A stretch of 64,000 bases of DNA. Source: Parasphingorhabdus litoris DSM 22379 (lineage in GTDB: Bacteria; Pseudomonadota; Alphaproteobacteria; Sphingomonadales; Sphingomonadaceae). Location: NCBI RefSeq assembly GCF_020906275.1, contig NZ_CP086727.1, positions 2,232,001-2,296,000 of the forward strand, read 5' to 3'. The notes beneath the pieces are model-generated. The model did no database searches. It was not told the origin of the DNA and saw only the letters and a list, made by a program, of their open reading frames with translations. Numbering within the stretch: the first letter of the stretch is position 1; each line of letters begins with the position of its first letter. Position numbers and translations under genes: made by a program. Positions 47,187 through 56,900 of the stretch are shown here, in pieces.

Positions 47187-48494
47187 TTATTCTGGGTAGA
47201 TCGGAAAACGGTTGCAAAGTTCCTGAACGCGCTCTCGCACATTGGCTTCGACGGCCGGATCCCCGCCCTCACCCTTTTCACGCAGGCCATCCAGAACATC
47301 GGCGACCATATCGCCAATCATTTGGAATTCTGCGGGACCAAAGCCGCGCGTTGTACCTGCTGGTGAACCGACACGAATACCGCTGGTTTTCATCGGTGGC
47401 TGCGGATCATTCGGGATGCTGTTCTTATTGCAGGTGATGCCAGCGCGTTCGAGCGCTTCATCTGCATCACGGCCTGTGATACCCAGCGGCGAGAGGTCAA
47501 TAAGCGCAAGATGTGTATCGGTTCCGCCAGCGACAACATCCGCGCCGCGTTCTTTCAGGCGAGCCGCCAGTACTTTTGCATTCTCTATGACAGCCGCAGA
47601 ATAACTGGCAAATTCGGGTCGCAGTGCTTCACCAAAAGCCACTGCTTTCGCCGCGATGACATGCATCAGCGGTCCACCTTGCAAGCCAGGGAAAACTGCC
47701 GAATTGATCTTCTTGGCAATGGCTTCATCATTAGTCAGCACAAGGCCGCCACGTGGGCCACGCAATGTCTTATGCGTTGTGGTTGTCACCACATCAGCGT
47801 GGTCAAGAGGACTGGGATGATAGCCGGCAGCGACTAGCCCAGCAAAATGGGCCATATCGACCATGAAAATCGCGCCAACTGCATCAGCAATCGCCCGGAA
47901 CCGGGCAAAATCAATTTGCCGCGGATAGGCAGAGCCACCAGCGATAATCAATTTCGGTTGATGTTCTTTGGCAAGCGCTTCCACTTCATCATAGTTGATC
48001 AGATGATCATTTTCGTTGACGCCATATTGAACGGCGTTGAACCATTTACCCGATTGCGCTGGTTTCGCGCCATGGGTCAGATGTCCTCCAGCATCGAGCG
48101 ACATGCCGAGAATCGTGTCGCCTGGCTTGGTCAGCGCCAACATGACGGCGCCATTTGCCTGTGCACCCGAATGCGGTTGCACATTGGCGAAGCCGCAATT
48201 GAATAATTGTTTCGCTCGCTCAATGGCCAGCGTTTCCACATCATCAGACGGTGCACAACCCTGATAATAACGGCGACCAGGATAGCCTTCTGCATATTTG
48301 TTGGTGAATACCGAGCCTTGCGCCTGCAGCACAGCCTTGGACACGATGTTTTCAGAAGCAATCAGCTCGATCTGGTTTTGTTGACGCGACATTTCTGCGT
48401 TGATTGCACCGGCAACCGCTGGATCACTCTCATCAACAGAGAAATCGAAAAATCCGGTCGGACGGATATCCTGTATATCTGCGACATTGCTCAT
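47187..48494 (-). CDS. glyA: Serine hydroxymethyltransferase
   Basis: 435 residues. Interconverts serine and glycine with tetrahydrofolate. PLP lysine in [26 protein letters not shown] and YPGRRYYQG are typical. The ATG overlaps the rpiB stop by one base (TAATG). Core one-carbon supply for purF and thymidylate. Confidence 0.97.
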   Translation of the reverse strand: MSNVADIQDIRPTGFFDFSVDESDPAVAGAINAEMSRQQNQIELIASENIVSKAVLQAQGSVFTNKYAEGYPGRRYYQGCAPSDDVETLAIERAKQLFNCGFANVQPHSGAQANGAVMLALTKPGDTILGMSLDAGGHLTHGAKPAQSGKWFNAVQYGVNENDHLINYDEVEALAKEHQPKLIIAGGSAYPRQIDFARFRAIADAVGAIFMVDMAHFAGLVAAGYHPSPLDHADVVTTTTHKTLRGPRGGLVLTNDEAIAKKINSAVFPGLQGGPLMHVIAAKAVAFGEALRPEFASYSAAVIENAKVLAARLKERGADVVAGGTDTHLALIDLSPLGITGRDADEALERAGITCNKNSIPNDPQPPMKTSGIRVGSPAGTTRGFGPAEFQMIGDMVADVLDGLREKGEGGDPAVEANVRERVQELCNRFPIYPE

Positions 48495-48943
48495 TACGCT
48501 GCTCCTTCGGTCTGTGGTGCGGACAGTTTATCTACGCGGCGCTGATGCCGGTCTCCGCCAAATTCGGTGTTTAAGAAATTATTCAAGCAATCTTTTGCGA
48601 TTTCGATGCCAACCAACCGCGCGCCCATGGCAATGACATTCGCATCATTATGTTCGCGGGCCAACCTGGCCGAAAGGGATTCAGATACCAAAGCGCAGCG
48701 GCAAGCCGGATTGCGGTTGACCGCGATGGAGATACCAATTCCGGAGCCGCATAGTGCGACACCGCGATCTGCATCACCAGATGCAACGGCGTTTGCCAGC
48801 TTGTAACCATAGTCAGGATAATCGACGCTATCCGTCGTCATCGGCCCCAAATCGTCCACATCATGCCCAGCCTCGGTAAGCCACTCAACCAAAGCGGCTT
48901 TCATCTCAATGGCAGCATGGTCAGAAGCAATGGCGACACGCAT
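48494..48943 (-). CDS. rpiB: Ribose-5-phosphate isomerase B
   Basis: 149 residues from ATG 48943 (GAGGAC upstream; the TTG at 48958 is less likely). RpiB/LacA fold: [10 protein letters not shown] start, and the catalytic loop [13 protein letters not shown] with the general-acid Cys. Starts the rpiB-glyA-nrdR-trmJ operon. Confidence 0.94.
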   Translation of the reverse strand: MRVAIASDHAAIEMKAALVEWLTEAGHDVDDLGPMTTDSVDYPDYGYKLANAVASGDADRGVALCGSGIGISIAVNRNPACRCALVSESLSARLAREHNDANVIAMGARLVGIEIAKDCLNNFLNTEFGGDRHQRRVDKLSAPQTEGAA

Positions 48944-49083
48944 AGGCTTTGTCCTCAATTTCCAGACAAGAATCGAATGCCCGCTATCTAGTAGACGTTA
49001 TCCTTATGCGCCACCAAATATTGCCCTCTCTGGCTATAAATTTACGATAGACAAATAGCAGACTTCACAAGAGACTGTAATGC

Positions 49084-49704
49084 ATGAAAAACAACATTGT
49101 CAGCGGCACGGAAGGCTATGCCAGCCAAGCCCCCTTTCTCTTGGAGCAATATGAAAAGCTCTCGTTTGAAGAGAGCTACGTAGCGGCAATCACTTACTTC
49201 CCCCAAATGCCGAGCAAGATATTGGACATTGGTTCGGGTACGGGACGAGATGCCGCTTGGCTGGATGAGAGAGGCCATGACGTCATTGCCGCCGAGCCCA
49301 CAAAAGAAATGCGAGAAGGTGCAATCCGGCTGCACCCTTCACCCGACATCAGATGGCTGGATGACAGCTTGCCCGATCTGGAAAAAATCAGAAATCTGAA
49401 CGAACAGTTCGATTTCATATTGATCAATGCGGTTTGGATGCATCTCGATAAAGATCAAAGAGATACCGCGATGAAACATGTGTCCGCGCTGCTCGGCCAA
49501 GATGCACGTCTCTTTATTTCACTGAGACATGGCCCCGTTCCCAATGGCAGACAGATGTTTGCGGTTTCAGCGGAAGAGACGATTGAATTGGCATCTTCGT
49601 TCAAGCTCATCCCGATTTACAATGAGCGGACTGAATCCCTATTGCCCAGCAACAAAGCAACAGGCGTTTGGTGGACAAAACTGATATTTGAACGCCAGGC
49701 CTAG
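49084..49704 (+). CDS. Class I SAM-dependent methyltransferase
   Basis: 206 residues. SAM loop ILDIGSGTGRDAAWL, acidic AAEPTKEMREGA, and post-motif DFILINAVWMHL are clear. The FISLRHGP block and WWTKLIFER terminus are typical of small-molecule methyltransferases; substrate unknown. Plus strand, convergent with kup two bases on. Confidence 0.85.
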   Translation: MKNNIVSGTEGYASQAPFLLEQYEKLSFEESYVAAITYFPQMPSKILDIGSGTGRDAAWLDERGHDVIAAEPTKEMREGAIRLHPSPDIRWLDDSLPDLEKIRNLNEQFDFILINAVWMHLDKDQRDTAMKHVSALLGQDARLFISLRHGPVPNGRQMFAVSAEETIELASSFKLIPIYNERTESLLPSNKATGVWWTKLIFERQA

Positions 49705-49706
49705 CG

Positions 49707-51647
49707 TCAAATTTCCATCTGGCTACCAAGCTCAACCACACGGTTGCTGGGAAGCTTGAAGAACTCCATGGCCGTGGCGGCATTGCGCAGCATCCATGCG
49801 AAAATCTTTTCTCGCCAGATCATCATTTTGGGCTTTTCAGACGGCAGCAATGTCTGTCGTGACAGGAAGAAGCTGGTCGTCATCATGTCAAAGTCCATCC
49901 CGCATTCCTTCACCTTTTTCAGTGCCGCCGGAACGTCGGTTTCCTGCATGAAGCCATAGTTCAGGATCAGCCGGTAGAAACCATCTCCCAGATCTTTGAC
50001 TTCAACGCGCTTCTCTAACTCCACATAGGGGACATCTTTAATACTGACGGTAAGAATAACCACTCGCTCGTGAACCACTTTGTTGTGCTTGATATTGTGC
50101 AGCAAAGCGGAGGGAACGCCGACAGAGGCAGAGGCCATGAAAATCGCCGTCCCCGGAACGCGCGTGGCGCTGTTCTTGGCCGACTTGGTGAAAATTTCGA
50201 TTGGCATCGCTGCTTCGGCCATATTTTCGCGCATGATCTTGCGCCCTTTGGCCCATGTCGTGAGCAGCAGGAAGGCAAAACCACCAACCATGAGCGGGAA
50301 CCAACCCCCTTGCGGTACTTTGGTAAGGTTCGCGGCAAAATAGGCGCCATCAACGATGAAGAATAATGCGATCAATGGGACAGCATACCACCATTTCCAC
50401 TTCCACAATGTGAAGACCAGAACAGCCAGCAGACAGGTATCAATCAGCATCGCGCCAGTCACGGCGATACCATAAGCCGATGCAAGGTTGCTGGAGCTCT
50501 GGAAGGTCAACACAAGGATCAGCACGGCAATCATGATTGTCCAGTTGATAACCGGAATGTAGATCTGACCGGCTTCCGAGGCGCTGGTATGCTTGACCGT
50601 CAAACGCGGAATGAAGCCGAGTTGAATGGCTTGGTGCGTTACTGAGAATGCTCCAGATATAACGGCCTGACTGGCAATGAAAGTCGCCATGGTTGCCAAT
50701 ATCACCAGCGGCAAGCGCAGCATTTCAGGCGCAAGCAAGAAGAACGGGTTCTGGATCGCCGCCTCGGCTCCGGCCTGGTCCAGTCCGATAATCATCGCGC
50801 CCTGTCCAAAATAGTTGCACAGCAAGGCGGGCATCACGAAACCAAACCATGCGATGCGCATAGGTTTGCGGCCAAAATGCCCCATATCGGCGAACAGGGC
50901 CGCGGACCCGGTCACAGCCAACACAACAGAGCCCAAGGCCAGAAAAGCTTTAAAACCGTCAATCAGGAAGAATTGAACCGCATACCAGGGATTCAGCGCC
51001 AGCAAAATTTCCGGTGTCTGGAATATCTGGGTCAGCCCTAAAATCGCAATGACGGTAAAGTAAACGAACATCACCGGTGCAAATAAGGCCCCGATTTTGG
51101 CGGTGCCTCGCGACTGGATCACAAACAGAAAGACCAGCAATCCTACTGCTATGGGGATGACCATGGGTTGTAGACCGCTGTTCACCACGGTCAAGCCTTC
51201 GACCGCCGACAATACCGAGATTGCTGGCGTAATCATGCTGTCGCCGTAGAAAAGCGAGGTGGCAAATACGCCCAGCAATATGGCGACCCAGCCGAATTTT
51301 GATCGCCGCAAAGCGCCCGACAACAAGGCCACCACGGCAAGGCTGCCACCCTGCCCCTTATTGTCCGCGCGCATCAATATGGTCACATATTGGATTGCCA
51401 CGACCAACGTCATCGACCAGAAAATCAGGCTGACCACGCCAAGAACATGAAGCTTGTCCAGCTCCAAAGGGTGCGCACCCACAAATGTCTCACGAAAAGC
51501 ATAGAGCGGGCTGGTGCCTATGTCGCCGAACACAATACCAATCGCACCCGCGGCCAGTTTTGCAACGGCGCTTCCCTCTTGGCGCGAACCATGAGGCTGG
51601 ATTACGCGACTGCGTTTCCGTTTCGGTTGTGACGTCGTTTCAGACAT
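49707..51647 (-). CDS. kup: Kup family potassium uptake protein
   Basis: 646 residues, about 12 transmembrane segments followed by a cytoplasmic C-terminal domain (from about residue 480). Kup/HAK/KT hallmarks: [17 protein letters not shown] and [17 protein letters not shown] in the first membrane third. H+-coupled K+ uptake. A basic soluble N-terminus (KRKRSR) precedes the first helix. About 150 bases upstream (51648-51799) show no feature. Confidence 0.94.
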   Translation of the reverse strand: MSETTSQPKRKRSRVIQPHGSRQEGSAVAKLAAGAIGIVFGDIGTSPLYAFRETFVGAHPLELDKLHVLGVVSLIFWSMTLVVAIQYVTILMRADNKGQGGSLAVVALLSGALRRSKFGWVAILLGVFATSLFYGDSMITPAISVLSAVEGLTVVNSGLQPMVIPIAVGLLVFLFVIQSRGTAKIGALFAPVMFVYFTVIAILGLTQIFQTPEILLALNPWYAVQFFLIDGFKAFLALGSVVLAVTGSAALFADMGHFGRKPMRIAWFGFVMPALLCNYFGQGAMIIGLDQAGAEAAIQNPFFLLAPEMLRLPLVILATMATFIASQAVISGAFSVTHQAIQLGFIPRLTVKHTSASEAGQIYIPVINWTIMIAVLILVLTFQSSSNLASAYGIAVTGAMLIDTCLLAVLVFTLWKWKWWYAVPLIALFFIVDGAYFAANLTKVPQGGWFPLMVGGFAFLLLTTWAKGRKIMRENMAEAAMPIEIFTKSAKNSATRVPGTAIFMASASVGVPSALLHNIKHNKVVHERVVILTVSIKDVPYVELEKRVEVKDLGDGFYRLILNYGFMQETDVPAALKKVKECGMDFDMMTTSFFLSRQTLLPSEKPKMMIWREKIFAWMLRNAATAMEFFKLPSNRVVELGSQMEI

Positions 51648-51799
51648 TGATTGCCGTCTTGGCGTTCCCCTGATTGGGTCGAAATGGTTGCGCTAGCCCC
51701 GCACATCTGTCTCGACAAGCGCGCGCGACTAGCATGGGCCTCTATAGCACGCAACCAGAGCCACAGATATGCCCGCCAACCTCCTGATATAGCGGTATT

Positions 51800-52453
51800 T
51801 TAGTTACCAGCAGGAGCGTTTTGAGGCATTGGCATTGCCGGTTGCATTTTTTCCATAGCCGCTAAACGCGACTCGAGATCCTGACGCCACGGCGCATCTT
51901 CGGGGCTACGTTCCAAAAGCTCGCTCCAGATAGCGCGCGCCTGATCAACTTTGCCGGACTGAGCATAAGCCATGCCGAGGAAGAATGGTGGGCCGGGATG
52001 CTCAGGCGAGATATCTGCCGCTTTTTGAAAGGCAAATTGGGCTGCTGGTGTAATGACACCATCGGCATGAACAACCAGCGCGTTGCCAAGACCAACCCAC
52101 AAATCCGGATCATTGGGATGCTCTTTAACGCCATTGCGCAGATAATTGGCCGCCGAACCATGTTTCCCCTGGCGATTCAGGGCATCTGAAAATACCAACC
52201 ATTGACGTGCCGTGCCAAAGCGTTCGCCCATTTCCTCTCGCGACGTTATGCTGTCTTCATCAAAACTATTGGGTTTTTCAGCGGGTTCAACCGATACACC
52301 CGCCATGCCTGGATTGGCTTGCCAGGCATAGCCCGCAACGCCCAGTAGAAGCGCAGCACCAGTCAATTCAAAAGCCGTTCTTGGCAGCTTGCCCAAAAAC
52401 ACCAACGTTCCAAAAAGCGCTATTATCATCACAAGGAGAATGATCCAGCCCAT
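51800..52453 (-). CDS. ccmI: Cytochrome c maturation protein CcmI (TPR, CycH-like)
   Basis: 217 residues: two N-terminal transmembrane helices (about 4-48), then TPR units (ALNRQGKHGSAANYLRNG, FAFQKAADISPEHPG). Chaperones apocytochrome c to the ligase. Overlaps ccmH by one base (TGATG). It is short relative to full CcmI (~400 aa) and lacks the long C-terminal domain, so 'CcmI-like/CycH N-domain' may be more exact. Confidence 0.82.
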   Translation of the reverse strand: MGWIILLVMIIALFGTLVFLGKLPRTAFELTGAALLLGVAGYAWQANPGMAGVSVEPAEKPNSFDEDSITSREEMGERFGTARQWLVFSDALNRQGKHGSAANYLRNGVKEHPNDPDLWVGLGNALVVHADGVITPAAQFAFQKAADISPEHPGPPFFLGMAYAQSGKVDQARAIWSELLERSPEDAPWRQDLESRLAAMEKMQPAMPMPQNAPAGN

Positions 52454-52878
52454 CAGCTTGCATCCTTCTTGTCGTTTTTACGTCGGCGAAATAGTCCGCG
52501 CGCGAGCCAGACAGCTAGGATTAACAGCACTATCGGCGCGAGCCAGAGCGGCCCAGTCACCGCATTAACTGGCGGGTTGTAGGTCACCCAGTCGCCATAG
52601 CGCTCAATCAACCAGCCGCGAACTTCCTCAGGTGTCGCGCCAGCAGCAATGCGTTCACGCACCTGGCTACGCATGTCGCCTGCCATCGGGGCATCGCTAT
52701 CCGCAATCGACTGGCTCTGACATTTCAGGCAGCGCAATTCTTCCATCAAGGATCGCGCTTTCTCTTCTTTTACAGGATCGTCGAGCTGCTTATAGGCATA
52801 AGGCGAAGCCGGAAGCGCATTTTGGGCCACCAACGGCGTCGAAAAGAGTAATGCCAGCAGAACGAGATATCTGGTCAT
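52453..52878 (-). CDS. ccmH: Cytochrome c maturation protein CcmH
   Basis: 141 residues with a signal peptide, the LRCLKCQSQSI thioredoxin-like CxxC, and a C-terminal membrane helix (about 103-122). Reduces the haem-binding CXXCH of apocytochrome c. Four-base overlap with ccmG. Confidence 0.93.
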   Translation of the reverse strand: MTRYLVLLALLFSTPLVAQNALPASPYAYKQLDDPVKEEKARSLMEELRCLKCQSQSIADSDAPMAGDMRSQVRERIAAGATPEEVRGWLIERYGDWVTYNPPVNAVTGPLWLAPIVLLILAVWLARGLFRRRKNDKKDAS

Positions 52879-53402
52879 CCGGCATTCTCCAATATTTCAA
52901 GCAGTTCTGGAACATCTTCCTTGCGAATATCACCAATATGCTGGTGGACGATGACACCATTGCCGTCGATCACAAATGTCTCGGGAACACCGGATGAACC
53001 CAGCTCCAATTGAACAGAACTACGCACGTCTGTTCCGATCCGGACATAGGGATTGCCCCAGCGGTTCAGGAAATTGGCAATATCTTCGGGTGTATCGCGG
53101 CTGGCGATACCGTTGATCGATACGCCTGCCTGCTCCAGCGCCAGCAATTGCGGAGCTTCTGCGATACAAGGAACGCACCAGCTGGCAAAAACATTGAGCA
53201 GTTGCGGCTTGCCGGTGGCGAGGTCGGCCGTGGTCAATGCCGGGCGTTGTTCTATGGCCGCTGGTAGCGCAAATTCCGGGATCGGTTTGCCGATCATTTT
53301 CGATTCAATGATGTTATCCTTGGGCCGCATCAATCCAGCTGCGACAATCGCGAAAAACAGGCTGAACAACACCAGCGGAATCCAGAGCAGCCAACGGTTC
53401 AT
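52875..53402 (-). CDS. ccmG: Thiol:disulfide interchange protein CcmG/DsbE
   Basis: 175 residues. An N-terminal membrane anchor (about 4-24) and a periplasmic thioredoxin fold with FASWCVPCIAEAP. The ATG at 53402 overlaps the ccmF stop (ATGA); the longer open frame reaching 53552 runs into ccmF and is a shadow. Keeps apocytochrome thiols reduced. Confidence 0.93.
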   Translation of the reverse strand: MNRWLLWIPLVLFSLFFAIVAAGLMRPKDNIIESKMIGKPIPEFALPAAIEQRPALTTADLATGKPQLLNVFASWCVPCIAEAPQLLALEQAGVSINGIASRDTPEDIANFLNRWGNPYVRIGTDVRSSVQLELGSSGVPETFVIDGNGVIVHQHIGDIRKEDVPELLEILENAG

Positions 53403-55336
53403 AGCACCGCTTCCGCATAGGCCCTTTGTTGCTTCTGCCGAACTGCGCGGCGCAAGCGACCGACCATGGCCAGTAACCCGCCAAGGGCAATAAGCACGCC
53501 GCCATACCAGATCAGCGTTACAAAAGGCTTCCACCAGATACGCAGCTGCCACCGTCCCTGCTCATCACTGTCACCGAGGACAACGTAAAGCTGTCCGTTC
53601 CAACGGGTTAGCAGGGCCGCCTCACTGGTCTGCATCTGTGCAGAGGCGAACATACGGTTTTGCGGAGCAGCCTCGTGAATCGCCTGATCTTCATACTGGG
53701 CCGTGACCCGCGCTTCGAGCGCCGTCCAATTGGGCCCGGCAACGGGTTCAATTGCCTGGAATGTGACCTTCCAGTTATTGACCATGATTTCGTCGCCCGG
53801 TGCCGCGGCCACAAGTTTTTCCTCGGTAAAGCTGGTTTCAGATGCCATTCCGACGAGCGCCACGGCAACGCCAAAATGCGCGAGGACCATACCATAAACA
53901 TGCATCGGGGTGCGACGTAAATTGCGTTTCCACAGAGGCGCAAAACTTGCGACAGCGATACCAGCCGCAAGGGCTAGACCGAGCAACGATAGAATGGACA
54001 TAGAAGTCGTGAATATCACTAGCCCAAACAGCGCCGCCGCCGTTAAAAAGACCGGAATCGAAATTCGGTTGAGCAAAGCGTTCACTTGATCGCGGCGCCA
54101 CCGTAATAACGGCCCCGCCGCCATAATCGCCACGAGGATCAAAGCCAGTGGTCCCGTCGCCAGATTAAAATAAGGCGCTCCAACCGAGATCATCTCATCG
54201 GTAAAACCCTCAACAACCAAAGGATAGAGCGTTCCGATAAAAACAATGCCCAATATGGCCGACAGCAAGAGATTATTGGCCACCAAAGCCCCTTCCCGAC
54301 TGACCGGTTCAAACTGAGACCCTTCTTTGACTGTCCCCACGCGCAGCGCGAACAAGGCCATCGCTCCGCCGATATAGATTGCGAGAAGAGCCAGAATGAA
54401 ACTGCCGCGTTCCGGATCAACCGCGAAGGCATGAACGCTGGTCAGGACACCGGAGCGGACCAGAAATGTGCCGATCATCGACATCGAGAACGCAACAACC
54501 GCGAGCATTAAGGTCCATGCGCGCAGGCCATCGCGGGTAGCCAATACCGTGACCGAATGAAGCAAGGCGGTCGCGGCGAGCCATGGCATCAGCGACGCAT
54601 TTTCCACCGGATCCCAGAACCACCAGCCACCCCAGCCCAGCTCGTAATAGGCCCAGTAACTGCCAGCCGTAATGCCCAAGGTCAGGAACACCCAGGCACC
54701 CAGTACCCAAGGCCGCATCGCCTTTGCAAATTCGGGCCCGACATCCCGGGTGATCATCGCGCCAACCGCAAAGGAAAAGGCGATCGATAGACCGACATAG
54801 CCAATATAAAGCGTCGGCGGATGCAGCGCGAGACCGATGTCCTGAAGCAATGGGTTAAGCCCCTGCCCATCCGCTGGAACCGGGAAAATGCGCTCGAACG
54901 GGTTGGACGCAATCAACAGATAAGCATAAAAGCCGATGCTGATAAATGCCTGGGCGCCCAAAGTTGTGACCAGCGTCTTGGTTTTCAGATTGCGCTCAAA
55001 AATGCCGATACAGGCTCCGGCAAGTCCCATGATCGCAACCCAAAGAAGCATCGACCCTTCATGATTGCCCCATGTGCCGGTGATCTTGTAAAGCAATGGC
55101 TTGATTGCGACGCTGTTCGCGACAACCAGCTTCACCGACATATCCGATCGTACGAACAGCCAAACAAGCAGCATGAAGGAAAGGCTGACTAGCAGGCCCT
55201 GGGCAATCGCCACGGGCCGGATTGCCGCAAAAAACTCGTCCTGACCTTTCACCAGGCCAATGGCGCACAGTGCAAATTGCAAAAACGCCATGCTGGCGGC
55301 GAGCCAGAGCGCAATAAGACCTGCTTCTGCAATCAT
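53399..55336 (-). CDS. ccmF: Haem lyase CcmF
   Basis: 645 residues, about 14 membrane segments. The tryptophan-rich haem-handling loop GGWWFWDPVENASLMPWL is intact. Attaches haem to apocytochrome c with CcmH/I. Overlaps ccmE and ccmG by four bases each. Confidence 0.95.
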   Translation of the reverse strand: MIAEAGLIALWLAASMAFLQFALCAIGLVKGQDEFFAAIRPVAIAQGLLVSLSFMLLVWLFVRSDMSVKLVVANSVAIKPLLYKITGTWGNHEGSMLLWVAIMGLAGACIGIFERNLKTKTLVTTLGAQAFISIGFYAYLLIASNPFERIFPVPADGQGLNPLLQDIGLALHPPTLYIGYVGLSIAFSFAVGAMITRDVGPEFAKAMRPWVLGAWVFLTLGITAGSYWAYYELGWGGWWFWDPVENASLMPWLAATALLHSVTVLATRDGLRAWTLMLAVVAFSMSMIGTFLVRSGVLTSVHAFAVDPERGSFILALLAIYIGGAMALFALRVGTVKEGSQFEPVSREGALVANNLLLSAILGIVFIGTLYPLVVEGFTDEMISVGAPYFNLATGPLALILVAIMAAGPLLRWRRDQVNALLNRISIPVFLTAAALFGLVIFTTSMSILSLLGLALAAGIAVASFAPLWKRNLRRTPMHVYGMVLAHFGVAVALVGMASETSFTEEKLVAAAPGDEIMVNNWKVTFQAIEPVAGPNWTALEARVTAQYEDQAIHEAAPQNRMFASAQMQTSEAALLTRWNGQLYVVLGDSDEQGRWQLRIWWKPFVTLIWYGGVLIALGGLLAMVGRLRRAVRQKQQRAYAEAVL

Positions 55337-55782
55337 TCGATCAGCGTATCCGTTTTGGTCATATTGCCAGTCATATCAATGCCTTCCAGTTCACGCGGAA
55401 CATAATTCTCATCATGTTTGGCAAGCAATGTATCGGCAACAAACAGGCCGTCGGCATTTAATTTGCCGTCAGCAACCACTCCTGATCCTTCGACGAACAG
55501 ATCTGGTGTAATGCCGGTATAGGTTGCAGGCTGGTAAGTCGCACCGTCATGAACGGTAAATTTCACGGTGACACCGTCCTCGGCGCGCTGAATGGAACCT
55601 TCCTGAACCATGCCACCAAGACGGATCGCCTGTCCAACTGCTGGACGTTTTTCGACGATATCCGAAGGCGTGTAGAAATAATTGGCCTGATCCTGCAACG
55701 CAAACGCCGCCAACAGGCCTGCCCCTACCAGGGCAATCAGAGCCAGCACCGCCAATGTCAATCTTTGATGTTTCGCCTTCAC
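55333..55782 (-). CDS. ccmE: Haem chaperone CcmE
   Basis: 149 residues: N-terminal membrane anchor (about 8-28), then an OB fold. The haem-binding His lies in LLAKHDENYVP near residue 131. Delivers haem from CcmC to CcmF. Confidence 0.94.
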   Translation of the reverse strand: MKAKHQRLTLAVLALIALVGAGLLAAFALQDQANYFYTPSDIVEKRPAVGQAIRLGGMVQEGSIQRAEDGVTVKFTVHDGATYQPATYTGITPDLFVEGSGVVADGKLNADGLFVADTLLAKHDENYVPRELEGIDMTGNMTKTDTLIE

Positions 55783-55807
55783 GCGATAATCTCTCTTATT
55801 TTCCCGT

Positions 55808-55942
55808 TCATTTGCGGGCCTTTTTCAGCTGGTCCGCTTTCGCTTCAGATTTGCGCATCGCCACATAGCTTCCAGCAATAACTGCCGCTGTGCCCAGCAG
55901 CACAATCGCATAAGAAGCAATGACAAAAGGCCAGTGATTCAT
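55808..55942 (-). CDS. ccmD: Haem exporter accessory protein CcmD
   Basis: 44 residues. The reading frame (ATG at 55942, stop TGA at 55808-55810) is MNHWPFVIASYAIVLL at the start, one transmembrane helix and a basic tail (KKARK). The size, single helix and position between ccmC and ccmE match CcmD. ATG overlaps the ccmC stop (ATGA); 25 bases to ccmE. Confidence 0.88.
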   Translation of the reverse strand: MNHWPFVIASYAIVLLGTAAVIAGSYVAMRKSEAKADQLKKARK

Positions 55943-56655
55943 TCTGCCGCCATCCGTTTCAATCTCGCTTCAACCTTGGTTTCAGCCAAAATACCCCGCA
56001 TTCTCATGAGGACGATTGCGCCAAATACCAAGCTAAAGCCAATTACATTTATAGCGAGCGGCCATAGAAATGCGGCATCAATTGAAGAACCACTCACAGT
56101 AATACTCGCTTTTTGATGCAGGCTATTCCACCATATAACGGAGCGATTGATAATCGGAATATTGACCGCTCCGACAATCCCAAAAATCGCAGTTACCCTG
56201 GATACTCCGCCTTTCTCGCTACTGGCGCTGGCAAGCGCAATATAGGCAAGATACAGAAAGAACAGTACCAGAACCGACGTAACCCTGCCGTCCCAAACCC
56301 ACCATGTGCCCCAGGTTGGGCGGGCCCAAATCGAACCGGTGATCAAGCCTAGAGCCGTAAACAAGGCCCCGGGAACTGCCACGGCGCGTGCAGCGACTGC
56401 CGCCAATGGATGCCGCCAGGCAATTTGCACAACGCTGGCAATCGCAATGGCCGTCCATCCGCCCATGGCAAGCCAAACTGTCGGCACATGAATGTACAGA
56501 ATCCTGACGCTATCGCCCATCAACCGGTCCGCCGGCGCATAAAACAGGCCGTAACCAGAGCCAAAACCGACAAGTACAAGCCCCAACAGCAAGAACCAAA
56601 GCGTCAGCGGCTTTGCCAAGGACAGAAAGCGAGTAGGATTTGCGTAAGCGTGCAT
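55939..56655 (-). CDS. ccmC: Haem exporter protein CcmC
   Basis: 238 residues from ATG 56655. Six transmembrane helices with the tryptophan-rich WGTWWVWDGRVTS motif that binds haem. The in-frame TTG at 56736 would add 27 polar residues; ribosome sites are weak at both, so the start is uncertain. ccmA and ccmB are not present upstream, as the plus-strand GGDEF gene follows at once. Confidence 0.92.
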   Translation of the reverse strand: MHAYANPTRFLSLAKPLTLWFLLLGLVLVGFGSGYGLFYAPADRLMGDSVRILYIHVPTVWLAMGGWTAIAIASVVQIAWRHPLAAVAARAVAVPGALFTALGLITGSIWARPTWGTWWVWDGRVTSVLVLFFLYLAYIALASASSEKGGVSRVTAIFGIVGAVNIPIINRSVIWWNSLHQKASITVSGSSIDAAFLWPLAINVIGFSLVFGAIVLMRMRGILAETKVEARLKRMAAE

Positions 56656-56900
56656 TAAAAAACGGTCATTGCCTCTGGCTACTGTGCGACCAGTAAAATC
56701 TCGATTTTTGATGGCAGAACTGTTGCGAAGCGACAAGTGTTTTTCTGAACGGCTTCCCTTTATACCGCATCGCCAGTTGTTCTTGTGGCAAAATCAATAG
56801 TTAGCAACTGCCGTTAGCGCTCTGTAAACCATGTGGTGCTACACCCCACTATAAGAGTTCAAAGTTCAATCTTCGGTACGGCTGAGGTTTAAGAGTATTT